From Globisporangium splendens (taxonomy: Eukaryota > Oomycota > Peronosporomycetes > Pythiales > Pythiaceae): 64,000 bases of DNA. The notes beneath the pieces were generated by a model that saw only the letters and a program-made list of their open reading frames with translations, was not told the DNA's origin and made no database searches. Below are positions 15,708 to 25,632 of the stretch, one piece after another (positions within the stretch are counted from its first letter, which is position 1; every line of letters begins with the position of its first letter). The DNA is taken from positions 248,001 to 312,000 of the forward strand of contig VFIW01000026.1 in assembly GCA_006386115.1 (NCBI GenBank), read 5' to 3'. Made by a program: the position numbers and the translations under genes.

Positions 15708-18148
15708 ATGCTGCGCAAAGTGCCATTTTGCTGCAAGCGCATCGCGACATTCGCGCCAGGCACCACACTCGCACAGCGCGTCCGACCGTCGTGCAAAAAG
15801 CAGAATATCACCGAGAGAATGCTGGTGAACGCCATGCGCAGCAAAGCGCGGAACAGCGCCACTACAGCAGCAGCGTCCGAGTCCTCGTCGCACGCGCCGC
15901 CGCCACAGACGACCAAGAAGCAGCGCTCGATCCACGATTTCTTTGCCCAGTACGATTCTGTGTGTGTGCCTTGTGTGCTACTTGTGTGCACAATATGCTA
16001 ATGGAAAGTGTGCGAATACGTTGCTTTGTGTGCAGGGACATTGTGCGCGAGACAGCTCGGAAGAAACGCGAGCCGGTTGTCGCGAAGCGCTTGGAGAAGG
16101 TGGACGTCGAGCCCGTGACGAAGCGCATCGATTACGACTCGTCGAGTTCCTCGGGTATGCGAGACAGCGACGACGACAGCAGCAGCAATGACGGGGTCTC
16201 GGTCTCGCAGAGCAGCGACGGCGTCGCGTTCGTCAAGACACCGAAACCGCACCCGAAGCCCAAGAAGATCGATTTCTCGTTTGCGTCCAGCCAGCGCAGC
16301 GAGCCCGATGGTGAACCAAATGAGATCCCAGGCGGCCGCTTTGGACACTCGGTGGTCAGCTCGCAGCAGCCGCCAGGCTTTCTGGAGAACCTGTCGGCGC
16401 CGCATTTCAGTCAGCACATGTACAGTCAGGACGATATGGACTTCCTCACACCGATGGACCAGCCCGTGATGCATCTCTCGCACCCGACAACTCCGTCGCC
16501 GCTAAAGAAACGCCAGCGCCGCGACGATGGTTCTGTCAACAATGTGGACATGATTCGCGAGGAAGAAGTGCAGAACCTGACGCAGGACATGACCCACATG
16601 GACGTCTGCCATCGTCTGGGGGTGCCGCCGCCGAGTTTCTCGACGGACTCGATGCCATCGCCGCGCGAGATGTCCCCGTCGACGCCACAACAGTTCGGAG
16701 ATACACCCGCGAAGAGCTTCCATCCCGGGAAACGGCGATCGCGACCAATAAGGTACGATTGGATTATTCAACATGAGCATACATGGCTTTGCTTTTGTAG
16801 TGGCTAACATGCCGATGTGTCTCGATGCTACGATAGCAATGTTGTAAAGGGCAGCAACACCACGACGATGGCGGCGATGAGCAACAGCTTTATGGACTCG
16901 TTTGTCAACCCGTTTGCTCCCGTACCGGCGTCGGACTCCAAGAAGAAACGATCGCACCGCAAGCGGCAGTCGTTCCCAGCGACTTGGGGAAGTGGCGTGA
17001 CTGTGGCGCCGATGTCGAAATATTTAACCGATTTCAATGAACTGGAGCTGCTCGGTTCGGGTTCGTTCTCGAAAGTGTACAAGTGCATGAAGAAGCTGGA
17101 CGGATGGGTGTACGCCGTGAAGAAAAGCAAACGCCATTTCCGCGGCAAAGCAGACACGGAGCGCGCGCTTCGCGAAGTCCAGGCGCTCGCTGCGCTGAGC
17201 AACAGCCGCCACGTCGTGCGGTACTTTGACGCGTGGGTTGAGGATGACTTGCTGTACATCCAATTGGAGAACTGTCAGGGCTGCAGTCTTGGCGGCATGC
17301 TCGACAAATTCAAACCACATCACATCCCCGAAGCCACGCTCTGCAAAGTGCTCTGTCACATCGCACAGGTATGCATACACTAAGCAAATGTGCTATCTGT
17401 TAAGCATGGAGTATCTAACTCGTTGTGCTTTTGGAATAGGCGCTGCACGATATGCACACAAAGAAGATGGTGCACATGGACGTCAAGATTCAGAATGTGC
17501 TTGTGGCCGAGGGCGACATCTACAAGGTAGAATCAGCAGTTTCGATGAGAATTTTTCCATGCATGAGTGAATTCAACGTACTGATTTGCGTGTTGTATAT
17601 ATGGTAAAGCTCGGGGACTTGGGTACCGTGGCGCACATGGACGGCAGCATGGAGATCACCGAGGGTGACAATCGGTATTTGAGTCGGTACGAACTCGTTT
17701 TATCGTGTGCTGCATTTTTTAGTCTTGCCCTATGGCTAACGTCTTACACGTGATAAACGCAACAATTGTATACGATAGGGAATTGCTGGAAGGAAGTCGT
17801 ACAGATTTGCGCGCTGGTGACATTTTCGCACTTGGCGCAACGATTTACGAACTCGCGTTGGGGTCAACGCTACCGAGCGGAGGCGAAGACTGGCAGCGTA
17901 TCCGCGACGGCGATATCGCCATGTTTCGGTACGTTCCTGCTGTGGATAATTAGGATATGATGGTTTTAAAGTGCTTAGTGGGAGAAGCATCTTCGCTGAT
18001 CGTGTGTGGGGCATTAACAAATGTTTGCAGGCAGTACTCAAATTCGCTGCAGCACCTGATCGCGAGCATGATGCACCCGGATCCGCTGCAGCGGCCGCTT
18101 GCGGAAGAGATTCTGCAACACGAAGTGGTTCTGCCGTTCCGGTCATGA
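15708..18148 (+). CDS. WEE1-like: WEE1-like inhibitory kinase with N-terminal PIP-box-like motif
   Basis: Seven exons join in phase: 15708-15961, 16036-16752, 16837-17368, 17440-17526, 17610-17686, 17779-17928 and 18031-18148, 644 aa. The N-terminal ~430 residues are disordered and Ser/Pro-rich with basic patches. The kinase domain starts near FNELELLGSGSFSKVYK and carries HMDVKIQN in the catalytic loop. It has DLG in place of DFG, EGDNRYLSRELLEG, and a C-terminal MHPDPLQRP. The DLG and EGD-R-L features are hallmarks of WEE1/MYT1, which phosphorylate the inhibitory Tyr of CDK1 and delay mitosis. No transmembrane helix follows the kinase, which favours WEE1 over MYT1. Residues 72-79 read QRSIHDFF, a perfect PCNA-interacting-peptide consensus. 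The MLRKVPF start is chosen because it opens the frame that splices in phase to exon 2. Confidence 0.88.
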
Positions 18149-18894
18149 AAGTTCTTCTCCTTCACGCTCGTAGTTCTTGCCCACAGAGAACAACATCTAT
18201 TTTGATTCAAAAACACAAAAGCATATCAGCGATTTTTTCAGACACATAAGCAAAATAATGCGACAGCAGTAGTATATTAAACGCACACGTTCGAGCAAAT
18301 GCCTAACTCGTATGTCCGTTTACATTTTGCACGAAGCTTATAGAACGCACGCTACGTTTGTTCGCTGGTTTCTTTCACAGACAACTGCGCAATATCGATT
18401 GCAATGACTTCGCCGCGTTCCCTCCAGAGTGCATGCCTCAGTAATTTGGCCCGGCCGGACGAGGCACACTGAGCAACCTTCTCCATACAAAGAGTCGGAA
18501 GATCAGCAGCGCATTTGAGAGAAACGAGTGGCATTCAACTGAAGTGCAAGTGGGGAAATGGAGCCATCATTTATAAGAGCATCTCCAGTAGAACAACTCA
18601 AGATTACGCTGGATGCCCCGCGCACAAACGAACAACAAAGTACGCGCATGGAATCCAATCTCCTGTGGCGAGCCGTTTGCAGTTAGTTAGCTGCCTCACT
18701 ATAGAAAATTGGGTTCCATGCGCGCATTTTGCTGTCAGGTCTTCAGTCGCAGAACGTTCAAACTGCTCACTGGCGTGCGCTCTTTCGCCAATCTAGCGTC
18801 TTGTAGCTGGGCGATAAGAGAAGTGCTGTTGATGTGCACCAACCTCCAGGTTGAGTAGCGTTGACGAGCACGGTGCCCCCACTTGGACGGAGAG
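18149..18894. other. Intergenic region with an inverted repeat
   Basis: No convincing gene. The region holds the 3' end of the WEE1-like gene and an imperfect hairpin at 18637-18731. A short minus-strand open frame at 18352-18534 has no recognisable features. Confidence 0.4.
18637..18731. repeat. Inverted repeat, ~23-bp arms
   Basis: Arms 18637-18659 and 18709-18731 are complementary with about three mismatches; the core 18643-18659 matches 18709-18725 at 16 of 17 positions. The loop is about 49 bases. The mismatches are A/G changes that could form G-U pairs in RNA. This could be a small hairpin-RNA locus or the remnant of a miniature inverted-repeat element. Confidence 0.6.
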
Positions 18895-19356
18895 ATGAAA
18901 ACTGTGCTCATTTCGCACGATCTTCTGAATGTTCAACCTAAAGGAAACCGTTGCAATTATGCAAGAACACTGGTCTACGTTATTGAAACGAACGGAAAAA
19001 TGCACCCTGTTTTGCCAAAATGGGACACTTGTTCACCTTTCAAAATTTGTGGAGGTTGACCTCTATTCAAGAGACTCATCGAATATTACCGGATCAACAC
19101 CGTAAAATACTTTTTAATCCCACGTAACGACGAAGAGCTGACAAAAGAAAAGGAATCGCTCTTTGCCGCGATGCCAGAAAAGTACACAAGTGGCGGCGCT
19201 TTGCCTTGTCTGCATGTGCCTGCCGGGTCTGCATCGGATAGTGCACAGCTATCATCGAGTCGAGATGGCCATTCCACGGCAGGTACGCCTTATAACAATA
19301 GTCAGCACTCGTGGAACTTGGGTGGCGTGTTCGTATCTTGTTCGTTCGGAGGTTGA
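18895..19356 (+). pseudogene. Possible gene relic of unknown family with in-frame TGA
   Basis: From the ATG at 18895 one frame is open to 19356 except for a single TGA at 19057-19059. On both sides the composition looks protein-like (LVYVIETNGKMHPVLPKWD before; PLFKRLIEYYRINTVKYF and RNDEELTKEKESLFAAMPEK after). A second short open stretch around 19455-19590 (RLDMEYLKRCNREIRHEV) may be a later exon. I do not recognise the family. A chance open frame is possible. It is listed because the pattern (one TGA in an otherwise coding-like frame) recurs in other damaged genes here. Confidence 0.3.
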
Positions 19357-19888
19357 AACGATACGAAGGATGTGCAACGATGACGCCTCTCCCCCTCTTC
19401 TGTTAATCAGCGCAAATCATGTCTCGGAGAGTAATCGCCTCCAAAGATTGTTGAGAAGGTGACGGAATCCTGTACTTTGATATCACGACCAGCGCATCGG
19501 CTTGACATGGAATATCTGAAGCGATGCAACCGCGAAATCAGACACGAAGTGACTCAACCGCACAGAGCGAAGAGTGAGTTTATGATCCACTAAACGATGT
19601 TGGATGATTGTGCTGCTACGACACGAAGTGTCTCGAAGACTCAATGAAGTCTGCCCGACGGCTTGCATGGCTCTGCTCTGCTCCGAATGCTCGTGTCGCG
19701 GTACCTTTTCGCGATGACGCGCCGCGCGCTGCTGATCGTGGTCATTCGATGGTGGAAATAAATGGCGCCTCATCGCGAGATTCTTTCCTTCGTCTGTGCA
19801 CCACCCACTTCCACATCTGAGGATAAACGCTGTTGCTGCTCACTCGGCATTTGACTTTTGATCGCACAGTTCATACTTGATTATCCAG
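19357..19888. other. Upstream region of desaturase copy 1
   Basis: Apart from the weak coding-like stretch near 19455-19590, nothing specific is seen. The last ~150 bases before the ATG at 19889 should contain the promoter and 5' UTR of the first desaturase. Confidence 0.4.
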
Positions 19889-21123
19889 ATGGCGTCCACT
19901 GCTGCTGCGCCGTACGAGTTCCCGACGCTGACGGAGATCAAGCGCTCGCTGCCTGCTCACTGCTTCGAAGCCTCGGTCCCGTGGTCGATCTACTACACCG
20001 CTCGCTCGCTCGTGCTTGCTGCTTCGCTCGCATTGAGCCTCAACTGTGCTCGTGCGCTTCCAATTGTTCAAGAGTTTGCAGCACTGGACGCAGCCATCTG
20101 CACAGGGTACATTCTTTTGCAAGGTATCGTGTTCTGGGGGTTCTTCACTGTTGGTCATGACTGCGGCCACGGCGCATTCTCTCGCTCGCACACACTCAAC
20201 TTTGTCGTCGGTACGCTGATTCACTCGATCATCCTCACGCCATACGAGTCGTGGAAGCTGTCGCACCGCCACCACCACAAGAATACGGGCAACATCGACA
20301 AGGACGAAGTGTTTTACCCACACCGCGAGCAAGCCTCGAAGTCCGCAGAGCGCCACTTGGCGCTCACACTCGGCTTTGGCTGGTTCGTGTACCTGCTTGC
20401 TGGCTCCCCACCGCGTCACTTCAACCCGGTATGTGAGCATGCATTTGCTGCTTCATGCAGTTTGAAAAGCGGTTGGTCTCATTATGTCAGTCTCTTATGT
20501 CCTCATGCAGTGGGAACCAAAGCACTTGCGTCGCGTGTCTGCCGTGATCATCTCGCTGGCCGTGCTCGCGCTGTTCTTCAGCTTCTACGTGTATTTGACG
20601 CTGTACGTGTACGGCCTCGAGACCATGGCGCTGTACTACTGGGCGCCGATCTTCGTGTTCGCCACGATGCTCGTGGTCACCACCTTCTTGGTATGTTCCC
20701 GCGAAGTCTACTAGATATGTATTGCTTGCAAGTACTGACGCTGTGAATGTGTTTGAACAGCACCACAACGACGAGGAAACGCCGTGGTACGCCGACTCGG
20801 AGTGGACGTACGTCAAGGGCAACCTCTCGTCCGTCGACCGCTCGTACGGCGCGCTGATCGACAACCTGAGCCACAACATCGGCACGCACCAGATCCACCA
20901 CCTGTTCCCGATCATCCCGCACTACAAGCTGAACGAGGCGACGGTGGCGTTCGCGCAGGCGTTCCCGGAGCTCGTGCGCAAGAGCGCGTCGCCGATCATC
21001 CCGACGTTCATCCGTATCGCGTGGATGTACGCCAAGTACGGCGTCGTGGACAAGGACGCCAAGCTGTTCACGCTCAAGCAGGCGAAGGCGAATGTGCAAT
21101 CGACCAAGGTCAAGGTCAACTAG
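19889..21123 (+). CDS. Omega-3 (delta-17-type) fatty acid desaturase, copy 1
   Basis: Membrane di-iron desaturase of the endoplasmic reticulum. Exons 19889-20428, 20511-20690 and 20761-21123, all phase 0, 360 aa. The three histidine boxes are HDCGH (~90), HRHHH (~126) and HQIHH (~283), with four or more hydrophobic helices between them. The N-terminal APYEFPTLTEIKRSLP and the body match the oomycete delta-17 desaturases, which convert arachidonic acid to eicosapentaenoic acid; delta-12/omega-3 activity on C18 substrates cannot be excluded. Copy 2 lies 1 kb downstream in the same orientation with the same intron positions. Compared with copy 2, this copy lacks the PPRKVN segment before the first intron (PPRHFNP here), has one extra residue in exon 2, and has a diverged C-terminal tail. 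Confidence 0.93.
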
Positions 21124-22136
21124 GAATAGACAACGGATTTGAAGCTAATGGGTGCCATCCCTCCCTCTATACAAGAGACTGTCTTGTCCTGCGTGACGAG
21201 TGTAACCACACCTGCGGATGGTGTGCTGTCTTGCGTGACTGCACTGATTGGAGTGCTGGGTATGTTGGTTGACTGCCGCATTGGGTGGTGGGCAATTGAA
21301 GAGACCGTCCATAGGCGCAAGATACGCAACAGCTTTGAGCAACAGGTGGGCCAGAGACAATGACTCTGTAAGACTACGGAGTGATGTCATCCCCCGAGTT
21401 GGTCGCTTTTCTGCACGAGTATCAGATGATGCATGCGAGGCGAGGCAGCAAAATGAAGCAGCCAACCAGGTCTTGAATAGAGGGTTAACAAAAGTGGACC
21501 AAACTCAAATCAGTACCCAACAAACGCGACTTGCGCCACAGAAGAATGTGAACAGGGTCACACTTTCAAAACTGCACGCTGCAACAAGTGGATGAATGGA
21601 AGGCGCGTGCGAAGAAAATATCTGGCCACAATAAGACGAAGCTGAAGATATGAAACCCTCCTCTTTCTCACCTTCAGACGAGAAGCAAATGTACTGTATT
21701 AACTGAGCTGTTGTTGCGCATCGCAGGCTGAGGACAACAAGAGCACAACAACTCTGACATCGCATAGTTTGCTTAATCTAGTTTCCCACGAAACATTATT
21801 TTGCGACCATTTGCACCAACCACTCGATGACAACTAGCCGTTACAAATTGGATGATAGCCCTTGCACACTTCATCAGCTCTTCAATCTAATATTGCTTCA
21901 AAATCTGTTTCGTGCTCAGTTTCAAAGGGTTACACTCTATGTGGTACCGAGCGTAACCAGGCAAAACCGCTCGTCGACATACAACCGCCAAGTGTAAATG
22001 AGGGGCACTGGCAGGTGCCGAAGCCACTCTGCGCGATCTTGGTTTGTGCGCAGCCAGCCAGTGGAGGTCTCCTGTGTGCGGACCTCACTTCAGCTCCAGC
22101 CGCGGACCGCGCAGACCACCCGAGCAGGCTCCCACC
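21124..22136. other. Spacer between tandem desaturase genes
   Basis: About 1 kb holding the 3' end of copy 1 and the promoter of copy 2. No third gene or mobile-element termini were recognised. The last 150 bases are GC-rich and lead into an ACC-ATG start context. Confidence 0.5.
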
Positions 22137-23400
22137 ATGGCTTCCGTCGACTCCGCCACCGCCGCGCCGTACGAGTTCCCGACGCTGACGGAGATCAAGC
22201 GCTCGCTGCCTGCGCACTGCTTCGAAGCCTCGGTCCCGTGGTCGCTCTACTACACCGTGCGCGCCTTGGGCATCGCCGGATCGCTCGCGCTCGGTCTCTA
22301 CTACGCGCGCGCGCTCTCGGTCGTGCAGGAGTTCGCGCTGCTGGATGCGGCGCTCTGCACGGGCTACATCCTGCTGCAGGGCATCGTGTTCTGGGGGTTC
22401 TTCACCATCGGCCATGACTGCGGCCACGGCGCGTTCTCTCGCTCGCACCTGCTCAACTTTAGCGTCGGCACGCTGATCCACTCGATCATCCTCACACCGT
22501 ACGAGTCGTGGAAGATCTCGCACCGCCACCACCACAAGAACACGGGCAACATCGACAAGGACGAGATCTTCTACCCGCAGCGTGAGGCCGACTCGCACCC
22601 GCTTTCTCGACACATGGTGATCTCGCTCGGCTCGGCCTGGTTCGCGTACCTGGTTGCGGGGTTCCCTCCTCGCAAGGTGAACCACTTCAACCCTGTAAGT
22701 ACCACACAAGCGCTGTCCTTGACACTGAGACACTCTGTACAATTGCGTTATTGCACGACACTGACTTGGTATATGTTTTATGTGTGTGTGTGTGTGTGTC
22801 AGTGGGAACCAATGTACCTGCGCCGCGTGTCTGCTGTCATCATCTCGCTGGGCTCGCTCGTCGCGTTCGCGGGCTTGTACGCGTACCTCACCTACGTCTA
22901 CGGCCTCAAGACCATGGCGCTGTACTACTTTGCGCCTCTCTTTGGGTTCGCCACGATGCTCGTGGTCACCACGTTCTTGGTAAGTACACCATACAGTTCG
23001 TTTGCATGTGTATATCGTTATGCGCCTAACATCTGTATCAAACTTATAGCACCACAACGACGAGGAAACGCCGTGGTACGCCGACTCGGAGTGGACGTAC
23101 GTCAAGGGCAACCTCTCGTCCGTCGACCGCTCGTACGGCGCGCTGATCGACAACCTGAGCCACAACATCGGCACGCACCAGATCCACCACCTGTTCCCGA
23201 TCATCCCGCACTACAAGCTGAACGAGGCGACGGTGGCGTTCGCGCAGGCGTTCCCGGAGCTCGTGCGCAAGAGCGCGTCGCCGATCATCCCGACGTTCAT
23301 CCGTATCGCGTGGATGTACGCCAAATACGGCGTCGTGGACAAGGACGCCAAGCTGTTCACGCTGAAGGAGGCGAAGGCTGCCAAGACCAAGGCCAACTAG
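22137..23400 (+). CDS. Omega-3 (delta-17-type) fatty acid desaturase, copy 2
   Basis: Tandem paralogue of the preceding gene. Exons 22137-22694, 22803-22979 and 23050-23400, phase 0, 361 aa. Histidine boxes HDCGH, HRHHH and HQIHH are all present, and the PPRKVNHFNP segment typical of oomycete delta-17 enzymes is retained. From memory of the family it is very close to the Pythium aphanidermatum omega-3 desaturase, so arachidonate to eicosapentaenoate is the best functional call. Codon use is more G/C-biased than copy 1 in exons 1 and 2, suggesting this is the highly expressed copy (inference). Intron 1 ends in a TG/GT dinucleotide run. Exon 3 is nearly identical to that of copy 1 at the nucleotide level, unlike exons 1 and 2, which points to gene conversion. 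Confidence 0.94.
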
Positions 23401-24580
23401 ACAGAGAGAAGGAAGGGCGAGAGAGAAGAGAGAAGATGTGTATAGGCTCATAAACAACATGCGCGGGGCTTTCCCCTCCCATGACCTACGTACATGTTGC
23501 ATGGTCTTTATTCCATTTACAGCCATTCGCTTGTTGCTCATCCGGAAAGGGGGAAAAACGGGTCAGCATCGCCTTTGCGCTCTTCTCCTGCCTCTAATGA
23601 TGAGACACATGCTGCTCCTTGTATAGAGGGACGGCATGCATGGCCGACAGCACGACAGAGCGGATCGTGCCTTTGTCTCCAGCTCTCGCGTGTGAAATGG
23701 CGCCATCCGTCCATGGATGGATGACCTTCTGGCGTGCCAGCCTTCTATGGACAACCAGACTAATGGAGTTCAAGGCAGAAGGCGCACCCACATCTCTTCA
23801 CTGAAGCCCTCACAGCCGCATTGGTTCCTTCAAAGCTGATGCCTTTGCCTTGAAAGTGTGGTTATAGACCGTGAATGGTCTTGTGCATGATCGTAGCTCC
23901 ATGAATGACATGTCGTGAAGAGCTACAACAGCAGCAGAATGCCAATCGCCACGTACGCAAACAGAAATCATCGCCCCTTGTCTTTGAAGACGAAGCAAAG
24001 AAACGAAAGAAAAGACCCAAGTGCCAAATTATTGCGCAAAACCAAAGCATACAAAAAGCAAAAGCAAAAGCAAAAACGAATGAGGCAAACGACCACCACA
24101 CTGACCGTCGACTGCATTTTCCTTCCCGTATGGCTCGTTTCTCTCGTTCGTCTCCTGGTCCTTCTCTCTACTATTACGCTCTATCGTTCGAGGGTAATGG
24201 AAGGCGTCCAAAAAGCAACAGAAAAAAAAGACAACGCACACAAAAACTGCGCAAATCGACAGCAAGACCAAGCGATCGTTCTTCACACGTTGCATGTGTG
24301 GGAGGAAGAAAATGGCAGCGCGGCACACGAGCGTGGAGGAAGGTTGGGATGGGGGAGAGGGGCTTGGCTGCGAGTCCATTGGATTGTCTTCGTTGTAGCT
24401 CGCCAAGCACTCCCCCTTGGTCGTTCGCCGCACGTACTCGCACTCATCTGCTCACACCCGTCCATTTATTCTCTCTCTCTCTCACACACACACGCCACAC
24501 TTTTTACACACTTGCTCCAAAATCACCTCTGCCTCTTCGTCTCTCCCCAGTTCGTCTGGGAACCCACCCGCTTGCTTAAC
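23401..24580. other. Convergent intergenic region
   Basis: About 1.2 kb between the plus-strand desaturase and the minus-strand mucin-like gene, so both transcripts should end here. It contains A-rich sequence (23990-24090, 24215-24250) and a CT/CA dinucleotide stretch near 24470-24492. No gene is supported. Confidence 0.45.
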
Positions 24581-25632
24581 TTACAGCAGGATCACGTCTT
24601 CCTTGGGGGTGATACCGCCACCATAGTCGTCCACGAGGTTGCCTTCGGGGGTCTCCACGACAGGTTCCTTGTCTTTTTTCAGGAGCCGCACACCAGCGAC
24701 GACTGCAACGACGGCCAAACAGCCGACAGCGATGACAGCGATGGCCGTAGTGCCAATCCCATTGGCGGTTTTGCCACTAGTACCCGCCTTAGTGCCGCCC
24801 TCGATATCAGCTAGCGGCTGCTGTGCGTTCACTTGCTCGATTGACTGTTTTGGAGTCGGCGAAGGCGTTGGCGTCGAGACCGTGTCCGTCGAGTCCGAAG
24901 ATGACGAGTTCGACGAGCTACCCTTCAAATTTCCCCTGGACGAGTCAGTTGAAGAGCCCACCTTTGAGGAGGTGGCGGGCGTCGTCGAAGGCTCCGAGTT
25001 TTTGGAGCCACTAGCGGTGGCGGGAGTACCGCTTTCCTTCTCGTCATCATCGAGGTTTCCGGCCGCAACGGTACCGGGGGTAACAGGCGCGCTCGAAGTC
25101 GAGGTGGTAGACGAGTCGCTGTCACCCTTGCTGTTTCCACTGTTGTTGTTGTTGTTGTTGTTGTTGTTGCTGGTCGTCAAGGTCGTGGTTCCATCGGGCG
25201 AACTATCTGGCGCGCTCACGATCTTGCCGTCCTTGGTCAGTGTGCCGTCGGCGTTCACGTACGTCACGTCTCCGCGTCCTGCAGCGACACAGCCCATGAT
25301 CGACGGGTTGTGCGGCAGCAGCGCGCAGCCCGTGTTCGCGGGACACGCGCCGACGCCCTGAGGAAGCCCCTTGGACGAGTACGTGCCGGAGCACGGCTCG
25401 CCGCTCAAACAGTGAATCACCGGGTCATCTAACACACTCACTGGGAACGTGCCCTCGGGACAGTCTACACAAAAGCAAACAAATAGCAGATACATGCACG
25501 CGTCAGTGACATGCGAATATGGGGAGCTCAGCACGCATTAAGGGGCAACGTACTGTCGATCCGCAGCGCATTGACTGCCGCTGACCCGCACACGAGCGCG
25601 CTCGCGACGAGCAGTTGTCTCCACACCACCAT
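24581..25632 (-). CDS. Secreted/type I membrane protein with Cys-rich head and mucin-like stalk
   Basis: Two exons on the minus strand, 25632-25554 and 25464-24581 (phase 1 intron), 320 aa. Residues 1-~22 form a signal peptide (MVVWRQLLVASALVCGSAAV). The mature N-terminus has at least six cysteines over about 70 residues (NCPEGTFP, IHCLSGEPC, GACPANTGC, IMGC). About 150 residues rich in Ser, Thr, Asn and Pro follow, including a run of nine Asn encoded by an AAC/AAT repeat near 25142-25170; this resembles an O-glycosylated stalk. A single transmembrane helix (TTAIAVIAVGCLAVVAVVAG) and a short basic/acidic cytoplasmic tail end the protein. A cell-surface or cyst-coat role is inference. I do not recognise the head domain, and it has neither an elicitin nor an RxLR signature. 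Confidence 0.75.

Noticed and set aside
20677..21099. Arg/Val-rich minus-strand frame over desaturase exon 3, also present at the second copy
   Set aside because: It recurs in both copies only because the DNA is duplicated. Codon bias and His boxes support the plus strand.
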